From JAFRXK01 sp045603305 (GTDB lineage: Bacteria; Bacillota; Clostridia; Lachnospirales; Lachnospiraceae): a stretch of DNA of 47,208 nucleotides. The notes under the pieces were generated by a model. It ran no database searches, was not told where the DNA came from, and worked only from the letters and a program-made list of their open reading frames with translations. The position numbers and the translations under genes are program-made. The DNA lies in assembly GCA_045603305.1 (NCBI GenBank), contig JAZULV010000113.1, forward strand, positions 1 through 47,208, in the 5' to 3' direction. Positions 1 through 8,033 of this stretch are shown one piece after another. Numbering within the stretch: the first letter of the stretch is position 1; every line of letters starts with the position of its first letter.

Positions 1-64
<64 letters not shown>

Positions 65-228
65 GATTCTGGTTGGTTGCCTTGCTGGCAATCTTCCGTT
101 TTACTTCTTTAAAGGTTTTGGTTCTTTTGAATTCTCTTTAAGAATTTTCAAGGTCTGTGTTTTTTGTATGCTGTTTAGTTATCAAGGTTCCTTTTGTGCA
201 ACTTAGTTCTTCACTTAGGAAGTTCAAA
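65..228 (-). other. rRNA operon leader between tRNA-Ser and 16S
   Basis: This 164-base spacer separates the second serine tRNA from 16S. It contains the ACCTTGATAACTAAACAG-type block and a later CCTTGAAAAT block, which resemble the boxA-like antitermination and processing sequences commonly found ahead of clostridial 16S genes. A small hairpin (gaattct / agaattt, 129-147) lies between them. The sequence next to 16S is expected to pair with sequence downstream of the gene for RNase III processing, but that partner is outside the window. The function is inferred from position and similarity. Confidence 0.6.
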
Positions 229-317
229 CGGAGAAGGAGGGATTTGAACCCTCGCACCGCTACTAACGACCTACTCCCTTTCCAGGGGAGCCCCTTCAGC
301 CACTTGGGTACTTCTCC
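229..317 (-). tRNA. tRNA-Ser (anticodon GGA)
   Basis: An 89-base class II tRNA. The acceptor stem is GGAGAAG (317-311) paired with CTTCTCC (236-230), with G as discriminator base at 229. The anticodon loop CTGGAAA gives GGA, the T-loop GGTTCAAATCC is canonical, and there is a long variable arm as expected for serine. CCA is not encoded. It lies between another serine tRNA and 16S rRNA in one transcript. Confidence 0.95.
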
Positions 318-355
318 AAGCCGTAGCTAAATTGCATTACCTATTTTCATAGGAG

Positions 356-441
356 CGGAGAGGGTGGGATTCGAACCCACGCGCCCTTTCGGACAAACGG
401 TTTTCAAGACCGCCTCGTTATGGCCACTTCGATACCTCTCC
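356..441 (-). tRNA. tRNA-Ser (anticodon TGA)
   Basis: An 86-base class II tRNA with acceptor stem GGAGAGG (441-435) and CCTCTCC (363-357), discriminator G at 356, anticodon loop CTTGAAA giving TGA, T-loop GGTTCGAATCC, and a long variable arm. CCA is not encoded. It is the first gene after the promoter at 488-516 and lies 38 bases upstream of tRNA-Ser(GGA). Together the pair reads all four UCN serine codons. Confidence 0.95.
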
Positions 442-487
442 AAATTTATTAATTTGTGTGCCACCGTTTTCATCAGCGGCGAAAATT

Positions 488-516
488 ATTGTATCATCAT
501 TATTTATTAATGTCAA
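488..516 (-). promoter_or_regulatory. sigma-A promoter of the tRNA-Ser/rRNA operon
   Basis: On the minus strand there is TTGACA (516-511), a 17-base spacer, then TACAAT (493-488). This near-consensus housekeeping promoter sits about 47 bases upstream of tRNA-Ser(TGA). The sequence upstream of the -35 is a run of A and T on the minus strand, compatible with an UP element, as is usual for stable-RNA promoters. Confidence 0.88.
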
Positions 517-684
517 CACATTTTTTATTTTTTTGTCATATATTTTTTAACAATGAAATGTAAAAATATTTTGGCGTTATTTCACCCGGCTCCGGCCCTT
601 GTATTTCGCTAATATTTTGCTCATTTCTACTATACTTTTGTGTTATTATTCAATCTAAAAAACAACTTTATATACTTAACTACA

Positions 685-1407
685 TTATCTGTCAATATTT
701 AAAAGTCTCTTCAATAATAATTCCCGATTCTCAATAAACATCTTCGTTATCCGGTAACTGTCGGTATCCTCATATTCGCAAGTATGCACCGTACCATTAT
801 CAAAAGTTAATATCTCAGCATCCGGCATCCCCAGTAATATAGGCGAATGTGTAACAATTATAAACTGTGAGTCCTGTTTTGCACATTCGTATATCTCTGC
901 CAGAAGTGTTAATTGCCTCTGGGGCGAAAGGGCAGCCTCCGGCTCATCAAATATATACAATCCGTTAGGACGCAACTGGTTCTGGGCTACTGCTAAAAAG
1001 CTTTCTCCGTGGGACTTTTCATGAAACTTCTCCGAAGGATGTGATATATCCGCATATTCTTCCTCCTTGGTAGCAACATTGTAAAAGCTTTCTGCCCTAA
1101 GAAAATACCCCCAGCCAGCTTTGCAGAATCCTTTGTTAAGTCTCATGGCATTATATAAATCTGAGTGGGAATCATAGGTTGAAAAACTGTAATTCTTAGT
1201 GCCGCCCTCAGGATTAAAACCATATGCTATTGCAATTGCTTCAAGCAAGGTAGACTTTCCGCTTCCGTTTTCGCCTACGAAGAAAGTAATGGGCTTATTA
1301 AACTCTAAATATTCCAGTCCGTTTAACGCTTCTATATTTCTTAAATAACTGCGCCGGTCTATCTTGCTCCAGTTAATGGATATACTTTGTATAAATTGAT
1401 TATTCAT
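685..1407 (-). CDS. AAA/ABC-type ATPase, RecF/Rad50-like (COG3910-like)
   Basis: A 240-residue soluble ATPase with an ABC-type head domain. Walker A is GENGSGKS at 45-52, a shortened signature-like SHGES at 132-136, Walker B LYIFDEPE at 150-157, and the switch histidine is in IVTHS at 184-188. There is no membrane segment and no coiled-coil insert, so it is a small single-domain member of the AAA_21/AAA_15-like group (predicted ATPases such as COG3910), not a transporter subunit. The biological role of these stand-alone ATPases is poorly known; some act with nucleases in defence, but no partner nuclease is next to it. It stands alone between a repeat element and the rRNA operon. Family call is firm, function unknown. 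Confidence 0.8.
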   Translation of the reverse strand: MNNQFIQSISINWSKIDRRSYLRNIEALNGLEYLEFNKPITFFVGENGSGKSTLLEAIAIAYGFNPEGGTKNYSFSTYDSHSDLYNAMRLNKGFCKAGWGYFLRAESFYNVATKEEEYADISHPSEKFHEKSHGESFLAVAQNQLRPNGLYIFDEPEAALSPQRQLTLLAEIYECAKQDSQFIIVTHSPILLGMPDAEILTFDNGTVHTCEYEDTDSYRITKMFIENRELLLKRLLNIDR

Positions 1408-1490
1408 GATATCACTCTCTTTTTTATGCCTGTAGGTTGTAATTTTTCTGGTCCTACAACTTGGAAATTTAACCCAACTTTATCGATATG

Positions 1491-1613
1491 CTTTAACCAT
1501 AATGCTATTACGACAGCTATATTTTTGAAAATTGATTTATATATATGTGACAAAATTCAATTATTCAGTGACGGATAGTATCTTGTTTTTAGCTAAATAT
1601 ATATGTTTATTCA
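1491..1613. repeat. Diverged interspersed repeat, copy A
   Basis: This stretch aligns over about 120 bases with 6813-6934 in the same orientation, roughly three quarters identical by eye. Shared blocks include TAACCATAA near the start, TGACGGATAG (1569-1578) and AGCTAAATATATATG (1591-1605). It lies in the 226-base gap between the CPBP protease stop and the ATPase start. Just outside it, tgtagg (1431-1436) and cctaca (1453-1458) could form a small hairpin. No convincing open reading frame is shared by the two copies, so a noncoding element is the likelier reading. Confidence 0.65.
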
Positions 1614-1633
1614 CTAAATTAATATTTGTGGTT

Positions 1634-2500
1634 TCAATTCCAGAATGGTTCATCCGCGGAGTCGATATATTGAGGAATATCTATATCTTCACCTTTAGTA
1701 TCAACCGCTCTGAAAAAACTATTTTTAGCATTTTTGCTTCTCAAAATATAAAAACCATATACACCTACCAATATATAAGTTATAAGCAGTATCCACAAAG
1801 ACACTTCCGGATATGGTGGTATTGTCGAATAACAGAAAGGCCAAGCACAAAAATCAATAACTGCGTGCAATATTATCGGAACCCATAAGTTATTGGTCTT
1901 CTTATAGATTGCACCCAGATATATTCCTAAGCCAATCGTCCACACAACCTTACATATTATTGTCAAAAGTGAACTTCCAAGTGTACCAAAAACATGTCCT
2001 ATTCCAAAAACGACCGACGAAATTACTACTGCATATAACGCAGCATTTTTATTTCTCGATAACAGTTTTTCTATAATATTAAGTAACAATCCTCTAATAT
2101 ACAGCTCTTCTATAATTGCCACTCCAATATAATAAATAAAACCTTCAATTAATACCTTTAATACTGTAGGCTCATTATCAAATGGCTGTAGACCAACATA
2201 AAATGCGATTGAAGAAATTATAAATATAACAACTCCTGAAAAACCATATTTTCGAACACCTTTGCCTAAACCATCACATCCAAGTCCAAATTTCCACTCC
2301 GGATATAATACTTTCCATCCAATAACAAATACTAATGCAGTTAATACAAAATTAACTATAAGCGAAAAATAAAATGGCTGGATATCCATAACCTTTATCT
2401 TTACAAACAAGACAGCAGGTAATCCTGAAATATTCATAATTGTCATTATAACAGTAATTATTGATGCAAATAATATCTCTTTACCTGATGATTTGTTCAT
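1634..2500 (-). CDS. CPBP family intramembrane metalloprotease
   Basis: A 288-residue polytopic membrane protein of the CPBP/Abi (Rce1-like) family. The three family motifs are present: EE-x3-R (E131, E132, R136 in EELYIRG), a histidine in FGIGHVFG (H169), and HAVID (H212). About eight hydrophobic segments are visible. In bacteria these proteases are linked to bacteriocin self-immunity, processing of peptides or unknown membrane roles; the substrate here is unknown. The start overlaps the stop of the upstream membrane protein gene (2497-3066) by four bases, so the two are translationally coupled and may work together. It ends with TGA, which shows that TGA is an ordinary stop in this genome. 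Confidence 0.88.
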   Translation of the reverse strand: MNKSSGKEILFASIITVIMTIMNISGLPAVLFVKIKVMDIQPFYFSLIVNFVLTALVFVIGWKVLYPEWKFGLGCDGLGKGVRKYGFSGVVIFIISSIAFYVGLQPFDNEPTVLKVLIEGFIYYIGVAIIEELYIRGLLLNIIEKLLSRNKNAALYAVVISSVVFGIGHVFGTLGSSLLTIICKVVWTIGLGIYLGAIYKKTNNLWVPIILHAVIDFCAWPFCYSTIPPYPEVSLWILLITYILVGVYGFYILRSKNAKNSFFRAVDTKGEDIDIPQYIDSADEPFWN

Positions 2501-3066
2501 TTCTTATTTCCTCTAACTAATTTATTTAGCACATAAAATATATATCCTAATACCCATAAAATAAATGCAAGAACAACAAGAATCACAAGTGGAATAAATC
2601 CACTATAATCCATAAAAATCAAACTTGCTGGGAATGGGCAACTACCGCTCATTTTGAATAAAACAAACGCAAACAACATATATAACAGTGGAAAAACCAC
2701 AACCGATAAAGTACCTTTCCACTTCATAATTCCTTGGTCGCAAAATATAAACCAATAAACCAATAGGACAATTGGATTTATTATATGTATAAACCAAAAA
2801 GCACCATTCAAATTCAAACCAATAGTTACAGTTGCAATAAAAATAACAAATATGTCAACCATACAGGCTAGATAGATACAAGCATTCAATGTTTTGCCAT
2901 TCTTGTGTTGATGTAAATAGGATATAAAGAATGTAACACCCACAAGCAAACCTGAAATGAAACAGTATTCACTCATATGCGAAATATCTTTGTAATACCC
3001 TAATATAACACTTAAAACAAATAAAATGCTCAAAATCAAATCTATATATTTTCTTATCTTACTCAT
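2497..3066 (-). CDS. Multi-pass membrane protein, unknown function
   Basis: A 189-residue hydrophobic protein with about six predicted membrane segments and a short basic C-terminus (NKLVRGNKK). I do not recognise the family. GGAGG lies six bases before the ATG at 3066. The stop overlaps the start of the CPBP protease gene by four bases (ATGA), a strong sign of an operon and possibly a physical or functional partnership with the protease. Confidence 0.6.
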   Translation of the reverse strand: MSKIRKYIDLILSILFVLSVILGYYKDISHMSEYCFISGLLVGVTFFISYLHQHKNGKTLNACIYLACMVDIFVIFIATVTIGLNLNGAFWFIHIINPIVLLVYWFIFCDQGIMKWKGTLSVVVFPLLYMLFAFVLFKMSGSCPFPASLIFMDYSGFIPLVILVVLAFILWVLGYIFYVLNKLVRGNKK

Positions 3067-3090
3067 CTAATTCCTCCGTCAACTTAAAAG

Positions 3091-3618
3091 TTATCTCTTT
3101 TCCATCCGCTTAACAGTCTCTTCCACCGAAACACATTCCGCAAATCGCTCCGGCCACATGAATTCATTATAATATTTATAGGTCTTCTCCTTATCCATGT
3201 AAGGATTATCAAATGTATAATTCGTGCCCTCAGGAATAATAACCTTAAGTCCCATTTCAAATGCCGATTTTACTGTTGCGTCAACACAGAAATTTGTAAG
3301 TAATCCAACAATCACAACAGTATCCTCACCTTTAGTCTCAAGATACTCCTTCAATCCTGTCCCGCAAAATGCACTGCTTACGGTCTTCACATATCGTTTC
3401 TCACCCTCTTTAGGATAGAACTCACGATAAATTTCAAATCCATTATCGCCAACTGAAAATCCGGACCCTTGTCCGTTATCATGCTGCACATATATCACTT
3501 CTACACCATTTTCACGTGCCGCTTCAATAACTGTCTTTGTCCCCTTAATAAACTTATCAAAACAATATAGTTCTTTGTTAATAATCCAAATCTGCGTATC
3601 CAACACAATTAATACCAT
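3091..3618 (-). CDS. Isochorismatase-like cysteine hydrolase
   Basis: A 175-residue protein of the isochorismatase-like hydrolase superfamily, which includes nicotinamidases and other amidases. The catalytic triad is visible: D7 in VLIVLDTQ, K78 in RYVKTVSSAF and C111 in LLTNFCVDATV. The alternation of beta strands and helices fits a Rossmann-like fold of usual length. The substrate cannot be told: the metal-binding motif of classical PncA nicotinamidases is not obvious, so a general amidase is a safer call. It stands between the membrane protein pair and the transglutaminase-like gene, with short gaps. Confidence 0.8.
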   Translation of the reverse strand: MVLIVLDTQIWIINKELYCFDKFIKGTKTVIEAARENGVEVIYVQHDNGQGSGFSVGDNGFEIYREFYPKEGEKRYVKTVSSAFCGTGLKEYLETKGEDTVVIVGLLTNFCVDATVKSAFEMGLKVIIPEGTNYTFDNPYMDKEKTYKYYNEFMWPERFAECVSVEETVKRMEKR

Positions 3619-3668
3619 ATGCTATCCTCAGTAAACTCATTTATCGCTTCACAATTTAGAGTTTATTA

Positions 3669-4286
3669 TTATATATTATATCCAAGCTCAGTAGGAAGAT
3701 TGTTCCAAAGCTCTGTTCTTGTCTTGCATTCTCTTAATTTTTCTAATACTTTCACATCGGGTTTTGGATATACTATAAAACAATCTTCCTCTCCCAGCTC
3801 CGGTCGTATTGGAAAAGCAAGTTGTTCATTTTCTATTGAAAACTGTGCGTTTACACCATCTTTATTACCTCTTGCATCGAGCCTTATCCACTTTTTGATT
3901 TCTTTTATATATACTCCATTAAGTCCGTGATATATTAAGACAGGTGCTGTTTCATCGTCTAATATTAGCTTTTGGTAACAAAAACCTGTTGGAATAGATT
4001 TGCACCGTAGTAAAGATGCCAACAAGTGAGATTTAGCAAAACAAATTCCATGACCGGATTTTTGCACTTCTGAAGCGGTACACGTAATTAAATCCTCGTT
4101 TATATCTGCTGAATGAGAAATACTATCTCTGACAAATTCATATGCTATTTTAATAAACTCCAACTCACTATTTGCTTTTTGAAATAAAGCATCAGCCAAT
4201 TGTGTAACAGCTTCGTTACTATAATCAATTACATCATCTTCTTGTAAATACTCATCAATTTTATTTGAATACGATATTATATTCAT
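3669..4286 (-). CDS. Transglutaminase-like superfamily protein
   Basis: The reading frame opens upstream at 4304, but GAGGGG (4299-4294) lies seven bases before the ATG at 4286, so the 205-residue start is preferred. The protein has the transglutaminase/cysteine-protease-like core: C82 in GHGICFAKSHLLASLLR, H120 in YHGLNGVYI and D137 in WIRLDARG, the expected Cys-His-Asp triad. No signal peptide is seen, so it is cytoplasmic. Bacterial members of this superfamily are usually peptidases or amidases rather than crosslinkers. Close neighbours of this type are often annotated as transglutaminase domain proteins with no known substrate. Confidence 0.8.
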   Translation of the reverse strand: MNIISYSNKIDEYLQEDDVIDYSNEAVTQLADALFQKANSELEFIKIAYEFVRDSISHSADINEDLITCTASEVQKSGHGICFAKSHLLASLLRCKSIPTGFCYQKLILDDETAPVLIYHGLNGVYIKEIKKWIRLDARGNKDGVNAQFSIENEQLAFPIRPELGEEDCFIVYPKPDVKVLEKLRECKTRTELWNNLPTELGYNI

Positions 4287-4322
4287 ATTATATCCCCTCA
4301 TCAAATACTAATTTCTCTAACC

Positions 4323-4844
4323 CTAAAAATTCATCTCATACATAGAAAACAACGGTATGCCGGCAATGCCTCTCTCCAAATCCACATCACCCATATATCT
4401 AAATCCGCACTTCTCATACAGTCTCTTCGCCGGAATATTTTCCGGCACCACATCCAGACGAATTGCCTTAAATCCTTGCTTCTTAGCATAATCAACGCAA
4501 TACTGAACAATCTGTCTGCCAACTCCCTGTCCCTGAAGCGTCGAATCCACAGCAAGAGTGTGGCACACCATGTACTCTCCGCTTTGCAATTCGCGGCTCC
4601 ATGCAGTGTTCTCGTATTTGCCCTGGGGATCATCATTCAATACAAATGCTCCGACTATTCTATCATCTTCAATACACATAAACTGATATCCGGCTTTAGT
4701 CATTTCACTGACCGACTTTTCAGAAGGATATACTTTGTATCTCCACTTTGGATAGTTTATATTTTCTTCAAGGTGTTGGACTACGCTGTCATAAAACCTG
4801 CCTACCGCGACGATATCTTCTTCATTGCACATTCTAATTATCAT
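4323..4844 (-). CDS. GNAT family N-acetyltransferase
   Basis: A 173-residue acetyltransferase of the GNAT fold. The acetyl-CoA pyrophosphate-binding motif A is QGQGVGR (104-110), preceded by the LAVDSTLQG strand-turn and followed by RLDVVPENIPAKRLYEKCGF, typical of motif B. GGGAGAG stands eight bases ahead of the ATG. Target substrate is unknown; small-molecule or peptide amine acetylation are both possible. It lies 16 bases after the stand-alone metallopeptidase gene in the same direction. Confidence 0.85.
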   Translation of the reverse strand: MIIRMCNEEDIVAVGRFYDSVVQHLEENINYPKWRYKVYPSEKSVSEMTKAGYQFMCIEDDRIVGAFVLNDDPQGKYENTAWSRELQSGEYMVCHTLAVDSTLQGQGVGRQIVQYCVDYAKKQGFKAIRLDVVPENIPAKRLYEKCGFRYMGDVDLERGIAGIPLFSMYEMNF

Positions 4845-4860
4845 AAGTATAACTCTCCCA

Positions 4861-5604
4861 CTAAAACTTCACATATTCCTTCTCATTCTTACGAAGCCAC
4901 GCTACCCTCTTCTTATAGTCCGGCATAATCTTTGCTACCTGTGCCCAGAATGCAGACGAATGGTTCATCTCTATAAGATGTGCCAACTCATGAACTACAA
5001 TATAATCCAAAACACTTTCCGGCATCAATATAAGCTTCCAGTTGAAATTAAGATTCTTCTTGCCGCTACAGCTTCCCCATTTGGTCTTCTGCTCTTTTAC
5101 TGCAATTCGGTTATATGTAACGCCCATTCTCTCGGCGTAATATGCTGCCTTCTCCTCAAATTCAAGCCTTGCAAGCTTCCTGTAGACATCAACTACACAT
5201 TCCCTGATAAATTCAGGATTTTCGCTCATCGTTGCAATGGAAATTATCTTTTCCTCTAAATCGTAATCTATGGTTGCTCTTTGAGACTCCCCAGCCTTTA
5301 TTATATTGAGCCTTATGCAGTTCTCACCCTTATAAGGAAGCAACGCTCCATCATAATATATATCCTTAAAGCTAATTTCAACATTTTCTGCTTTTAAAGA
5401 GACTGCCTCTTCGTAAGTTGCAAAGAGCCAGTCTTTCTTGCTTTCTATGAATTTTAAAACATCTCTTTTTGAAACAAAATAGGGAGCACGCAAATTAACC
5501 GTAAGGTCATTTCTTATCTCAAGACCAATCGATTTTCTCTTTGAATACATTATATTAATGTAAATATCCCTGCCGTCCCGGCTTACACATATTCTATCAT
5601 TCAT
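4861..5604 (-). CDS. YgjP-like zinc metallopeptidase domain protein (DUF45/M48-like)
   Basis: A 247-residue protein with the DUF45/YgjP (COG1451) pattern: KWGSCS at 175-180, the HELAH zinc motif at 205-209 and a third likely ligand H215 in MNHSSAFW. Members are predicted zincin peptidases, and one branch was annotated as UTP pyrophosphatase, so the activity is not settled. The gene follows truA with a five-base gap and its ribosome binding site lies in the end of truA, so the two are co-transcribed. Domain assignment is firm, activity is open. Confidence 0.85.
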   Translation of the reverse strand: MNDRICVSRDGRDIYINIMYSKRKSIGLEIRNDLTVNLRAPYFVSKRDVLKFIESKKDWLFATYEEAVSLKAENVEISFKDIYYDGALLPYKGENCIRLNIIKAGESQRATIDYDLEEKIISIATMSENPEFIRECVVDVYRKLARLEFEEKAAYYAERMGVTYNRIAVKEQKTKWGSCSGKKNLNFNWKLILMPESVLDYIVVHELAHLIEMNHSSAFWAQVAKIMPDYKKRVAWLRKNEKEYVKF

Positions 5605-5609
5605 GACTT

Positions 5610-6692
5610 CTATGCCTCTTTTGGAATGTAATAGTCCTCGGTAACATATACAGGTGCCTCTGTGTCTGCATATTCCGCAAATACAACATGTGCATCTTCA
5701 TCAATTGCACTCTCTGAAAATGTATAATTGCCTACAAGCTCTCCATTTGCCAGTCTGCCGGTCTTATCAAGCACATATACGTTCTTTGCACCGTTTCGTA
5801 GCTGCTGCCTTAATATATGCACCAGCACCTGCTCGAATTTCTCATCCTCGCAGCGATTTATCACCACATAAGACCTTGCTTTAGTCTCAATGTCTTTCTG
5901 AACTACCACATAATCAAAAAATGAATTAACGTTGCGGATTACAGGCTCTAAAACCTCCTGCTCTCTTATCTCCATAAGAGTAAGGCCTCTTGCCGGTGCC
6001 TTCGGCCCCGCCGCATCACGGTTACATGCCAGCAAAATTTCTTCAACATGCTCCGGAGGATACACCTTAAGCCCCACCTTCATAAGCGTCCCTGCGATTA
6101 TGCGCACCATATTGTAAAGGAATCCATTTCCCGAAAGTCTGATGGTTATTACATCATCCTGCTTAGTTACCGATACCTCATAGAGAGTTCTTATAGTGTC
6201 CTCTGCCTGATTTCTTGCAGAACAGAAGCTCACAAAATCATGCTCTCCCACCAAATATTCTGCCGCCTTACGCATCTTCTCAACATCCAAAGGCATATAC
6301 ACAAAATGAGTATTAAACCTAAGGGAAGGTATCGGAAATGTCCTGTTAAGTATCTTGTACTCATAGGTCTTTATAGTATTTCGCTTTCTTGGGTGATAAT
6401 CCAAAGGAACCTCACAGGAGGACTGGATTACAATATCCTCCGGCATTCTCTGGTTCAACGCAAAGCACATCTTATCTCCGGGAATCTTAGTCTCTGTGTC
6501 AAATACCGCAATATTGCCCAAAGAATGCACTCCCGAATCGGTTCTGCTGGCACCAATCACATGAATGTCTTCATGCAAAAATGCAGACAACTCCCTGTTA
6601 AGCACCTCTTCAATTGTAATTCCGTTGGGCTGTTCCTGCCAGCCGCAGTAATTGGTTCCGTCGTAGGAAACCACAAGTTTAATACGTTTCAT
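5610..6692 (-). CDS. truA: tRNA pseudouridine(38-40) synthase TruA, with C-terminal extension
   Basis: TruA converts uridines 38-40 of the tRNA anticodon arm to pseudouridine. The catalytic aspartate is D52 in ASRTDSGVHS, with further family blocks KTYEY (108-112), GNGFLYNMVR (188-197) and KAPARGLTL (231-239). The usual protein ends near residue 244; this one runs to 360. The extra ~115 residues look folded (alternating hydrophobic strands and a helix around 282-300) and not low complexity. I do not recognise that domain. In Firmicutes truA usually follows ecfT directly; here five other genes lie between. The gene begins 120 bases after the repeat copy B. Confidence 0.95.
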   Translation of the reverse strand: MKRIKLVVSYDGTNYCGWQEQPNGITIEEVLNRELSAFLHEDIHVIGASRTDSGVHSLGNIAVFDTETKIPGDKMCFALNQRMPEDIVIQSSCEVPLDYHPRKRNTIKTYEYKILNRTFPIPSLRFNTHFVYMPLDVEKMRKAAEYLVGEHDFVSFCSARNQAEDTIRTLYEVSVTKQDDVITIRLSGNGFLYNMVRIIAGTLMKVGLKVYPPEHVEEILLACNRDAAGPKAPARGLTLMEIREQEVLEPVIRNVNSFFDYVVVQKDIETKARSYVVINRCEDEKFEQVLVHILRQQLRNGAKNVYVLDKTGRLANGELVGNYTFSESAIDEDAHVVFAEYADTEAPVYVTEDYYIPKEA

Positions 6693-6812
6693 ATCTTGTT
6701 CCTGTCTTAAAATGTTTAACTATAATTTTTATACTACAAACTAGTAATTTTGTAGAAACACTTCTAAACCATATAGTTGGCGAGTGGGATTTATCTTAAT
6801 TTTTTCAGTGTA

Positions 6813-6934
6813 CTCTAACCATAAAGTTATTATGACATATATATTTTCGAAAAATCATTTATATAGATGCCAGAATAATAGTTTTTTTGACGGATAGATT
6901 CTTGATTTTAGCTAAATATATATGCCTACTCATC
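6813..6934. repeat. Diverged interspersed repeat, copy B
   Basis: Second copy of the ~120-base sequence seen at 1491-1613, same orientation. Shared blocks are CTAACCATAA (6815-6824), TGACGGATAG (6888-6897) and AGCTAAATATATATG (6910-6924). It occupies the 312-base gap between the membrane protein gene at 7005 and truA. A nearby inverted repeat (ctacaaa / tttgtag, 6734-6755) is a hairpin outside the aligned part. Apart from these two elements I see nothing else in this gap. Confidence 0.65.
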
Positions 6935-7004
6935 ATATACTAGAATTTTCGCTCTGAGAAACTAAAATCCTCTGTTACTTTCAAGTTTTTCGTAAGTTTA
7001 AAAT

Positions 7005-7613
7005 TTATATATTTTTCTTATTAAAATGTAATATTGACAAAATACCGATAGGAGTAAAATAAAAACACCAAAATTCAAGTGCAATAACTCCGCCAATATT
7101 TGTTTCCCCATTTGACATAGAACTAAACACACCTGTCATCGGCATAATAAAACATCCCAAAAAGAATATTCCGTGAACCATCATCAGGTACTTTAGCCAT
7201 TTATCTGCTTTTGTTTTCGCATCTATTGTAAGTCCCACAAAAAAAGTTGAGAGTGCCATCATACCATATCCAAGCAGGTCATAACTAAAAAACAATCCAC
7301 CTCTTGAATAGTCAAGTATTCTCATAGCATGCTCATTAAGCGAATCCAATCTAACGGTAGTTGTCTGTGCAAAATACACAAGTAATATCAAAACAGCATA
7401 AATCGCAGCAAATATCATGCCAACACTAGCTGCTACTCTACACTCCTCATCACTTTCATTACAAAAACCAGTAATCATCATTATGTATCCTATTGGCAAT
7501 ATCATACACACAAAATAACTACCAAAGCTAAATGGTATTATCATAAAGATAGCAAATAGTAATACCGAAACCGTTACAAACATTGCCCCCACCTTTGCTA
7601 TTATTCTGTTCAT
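7005..7613 (-). CDS. Multi-pass membrane protein, unknown function
   Basis: A 202-residue hydrophobic protein with about six membrane segments (near residues 8-30, 33-51, 64-84, 112-127, 140-160 and 178-197). The second half contains a soluble-looking loop around DAKTKADK. I do not recognise a family with confidence; the overall pattern is reminiscent of small bacterial membrane proteins of the DUF998/DUF4386 kind, but that is only an impression. GGAG precedes the ATG by nine bases. It belongs to the accessory block between ecfT and truA. Confidence 0.55.
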   Translation of the reverse strand: MNRIIAKVGAMFVTVSVLLFAIFMIIPFSFGSYFVCMILPIGYIMMITGFCNESDEECRVAASVGMIFAAIYAVLILLVYFAQTTTVRLDSLNEHAMRILDYSRGGLFFSYDLLGYGMMALSTFFVGLTIDAKTKADKWLKYLMMVHGIFFLGCFIMPMTGVFSSMSNGETNIGGVIALEFWCFYFTPIGILSILHFNKKNI

Positions 7614-7676
7614 TTTTTCTTCTCCACAAATCTTTTTGCTACTTCCAATCCTTTATAAAGCTGAAAGTTCTCTCTC

Positions 7677-8009
7677 TTAATTACCAGAATTTATTTTATC
7701 AATTACACCATAAAAAATACACACCCATTCAGATAATCCATTATCACTAAAATTCTTAATCTCTGAATTAAGTATATTGATCAATTCCTGATTCGTAATA
7801 TTTTTTCTGTAACTAGTATCTTCTAACCATTCATTTTCCAACCATTCATAGCTTTCATAAGGAATATTATTTCTATCTATTCCCCATTCAAAAGCTTCTA
7901 ACGGACCAAATGATTTTTTAGAAATTAAAACAATATCTCCATCTTTGTTAGGTACTAAATCAGGTTTATCATACAACCATCGATTCATATAAACAGATTT
8001 TTCACTCAT
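7677..8009 (-). CDS. Small acidic cytoplasmic protein, unknown function
   Basis: The open frame begins at 8024, but GGTGG lies eight bases ahead of the ATG at 8009, so a 110-residue product is preferred. It is acidic and rich in W, Y, E and N (EWGIDRNNIPYESYEWLENEWLE), with no membrane segment or signal peptide. I do not recognise the family. Size, acidity and aromatic content resemble stand-alone immunity proteins of polymorphic toxin systems, but no toxin is nearby, so this is only a possibility. Confidence 0.5.
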   Translation of the reverse strand: MSEKSVYMNRWLYDKPDLVPNKDGDIVLISKKSFGPLEAFEWGIDRNNIPYESYEWLENEWLEDTSYRKNITNQELINILNSEIKNFSDNGLSEWVCIFYGVIDKINSGN

Positions 8010-8033
8010 TTTATTATCCACCATATCACGAAT

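Noticed and set aside
1387..1888. Plus-strand frames across repeat copy A and the end of the CPBP gene
   Set aside because: Frames are not kept in the second copy of the repeat, and part of one is antisense to the CPBP coding region.
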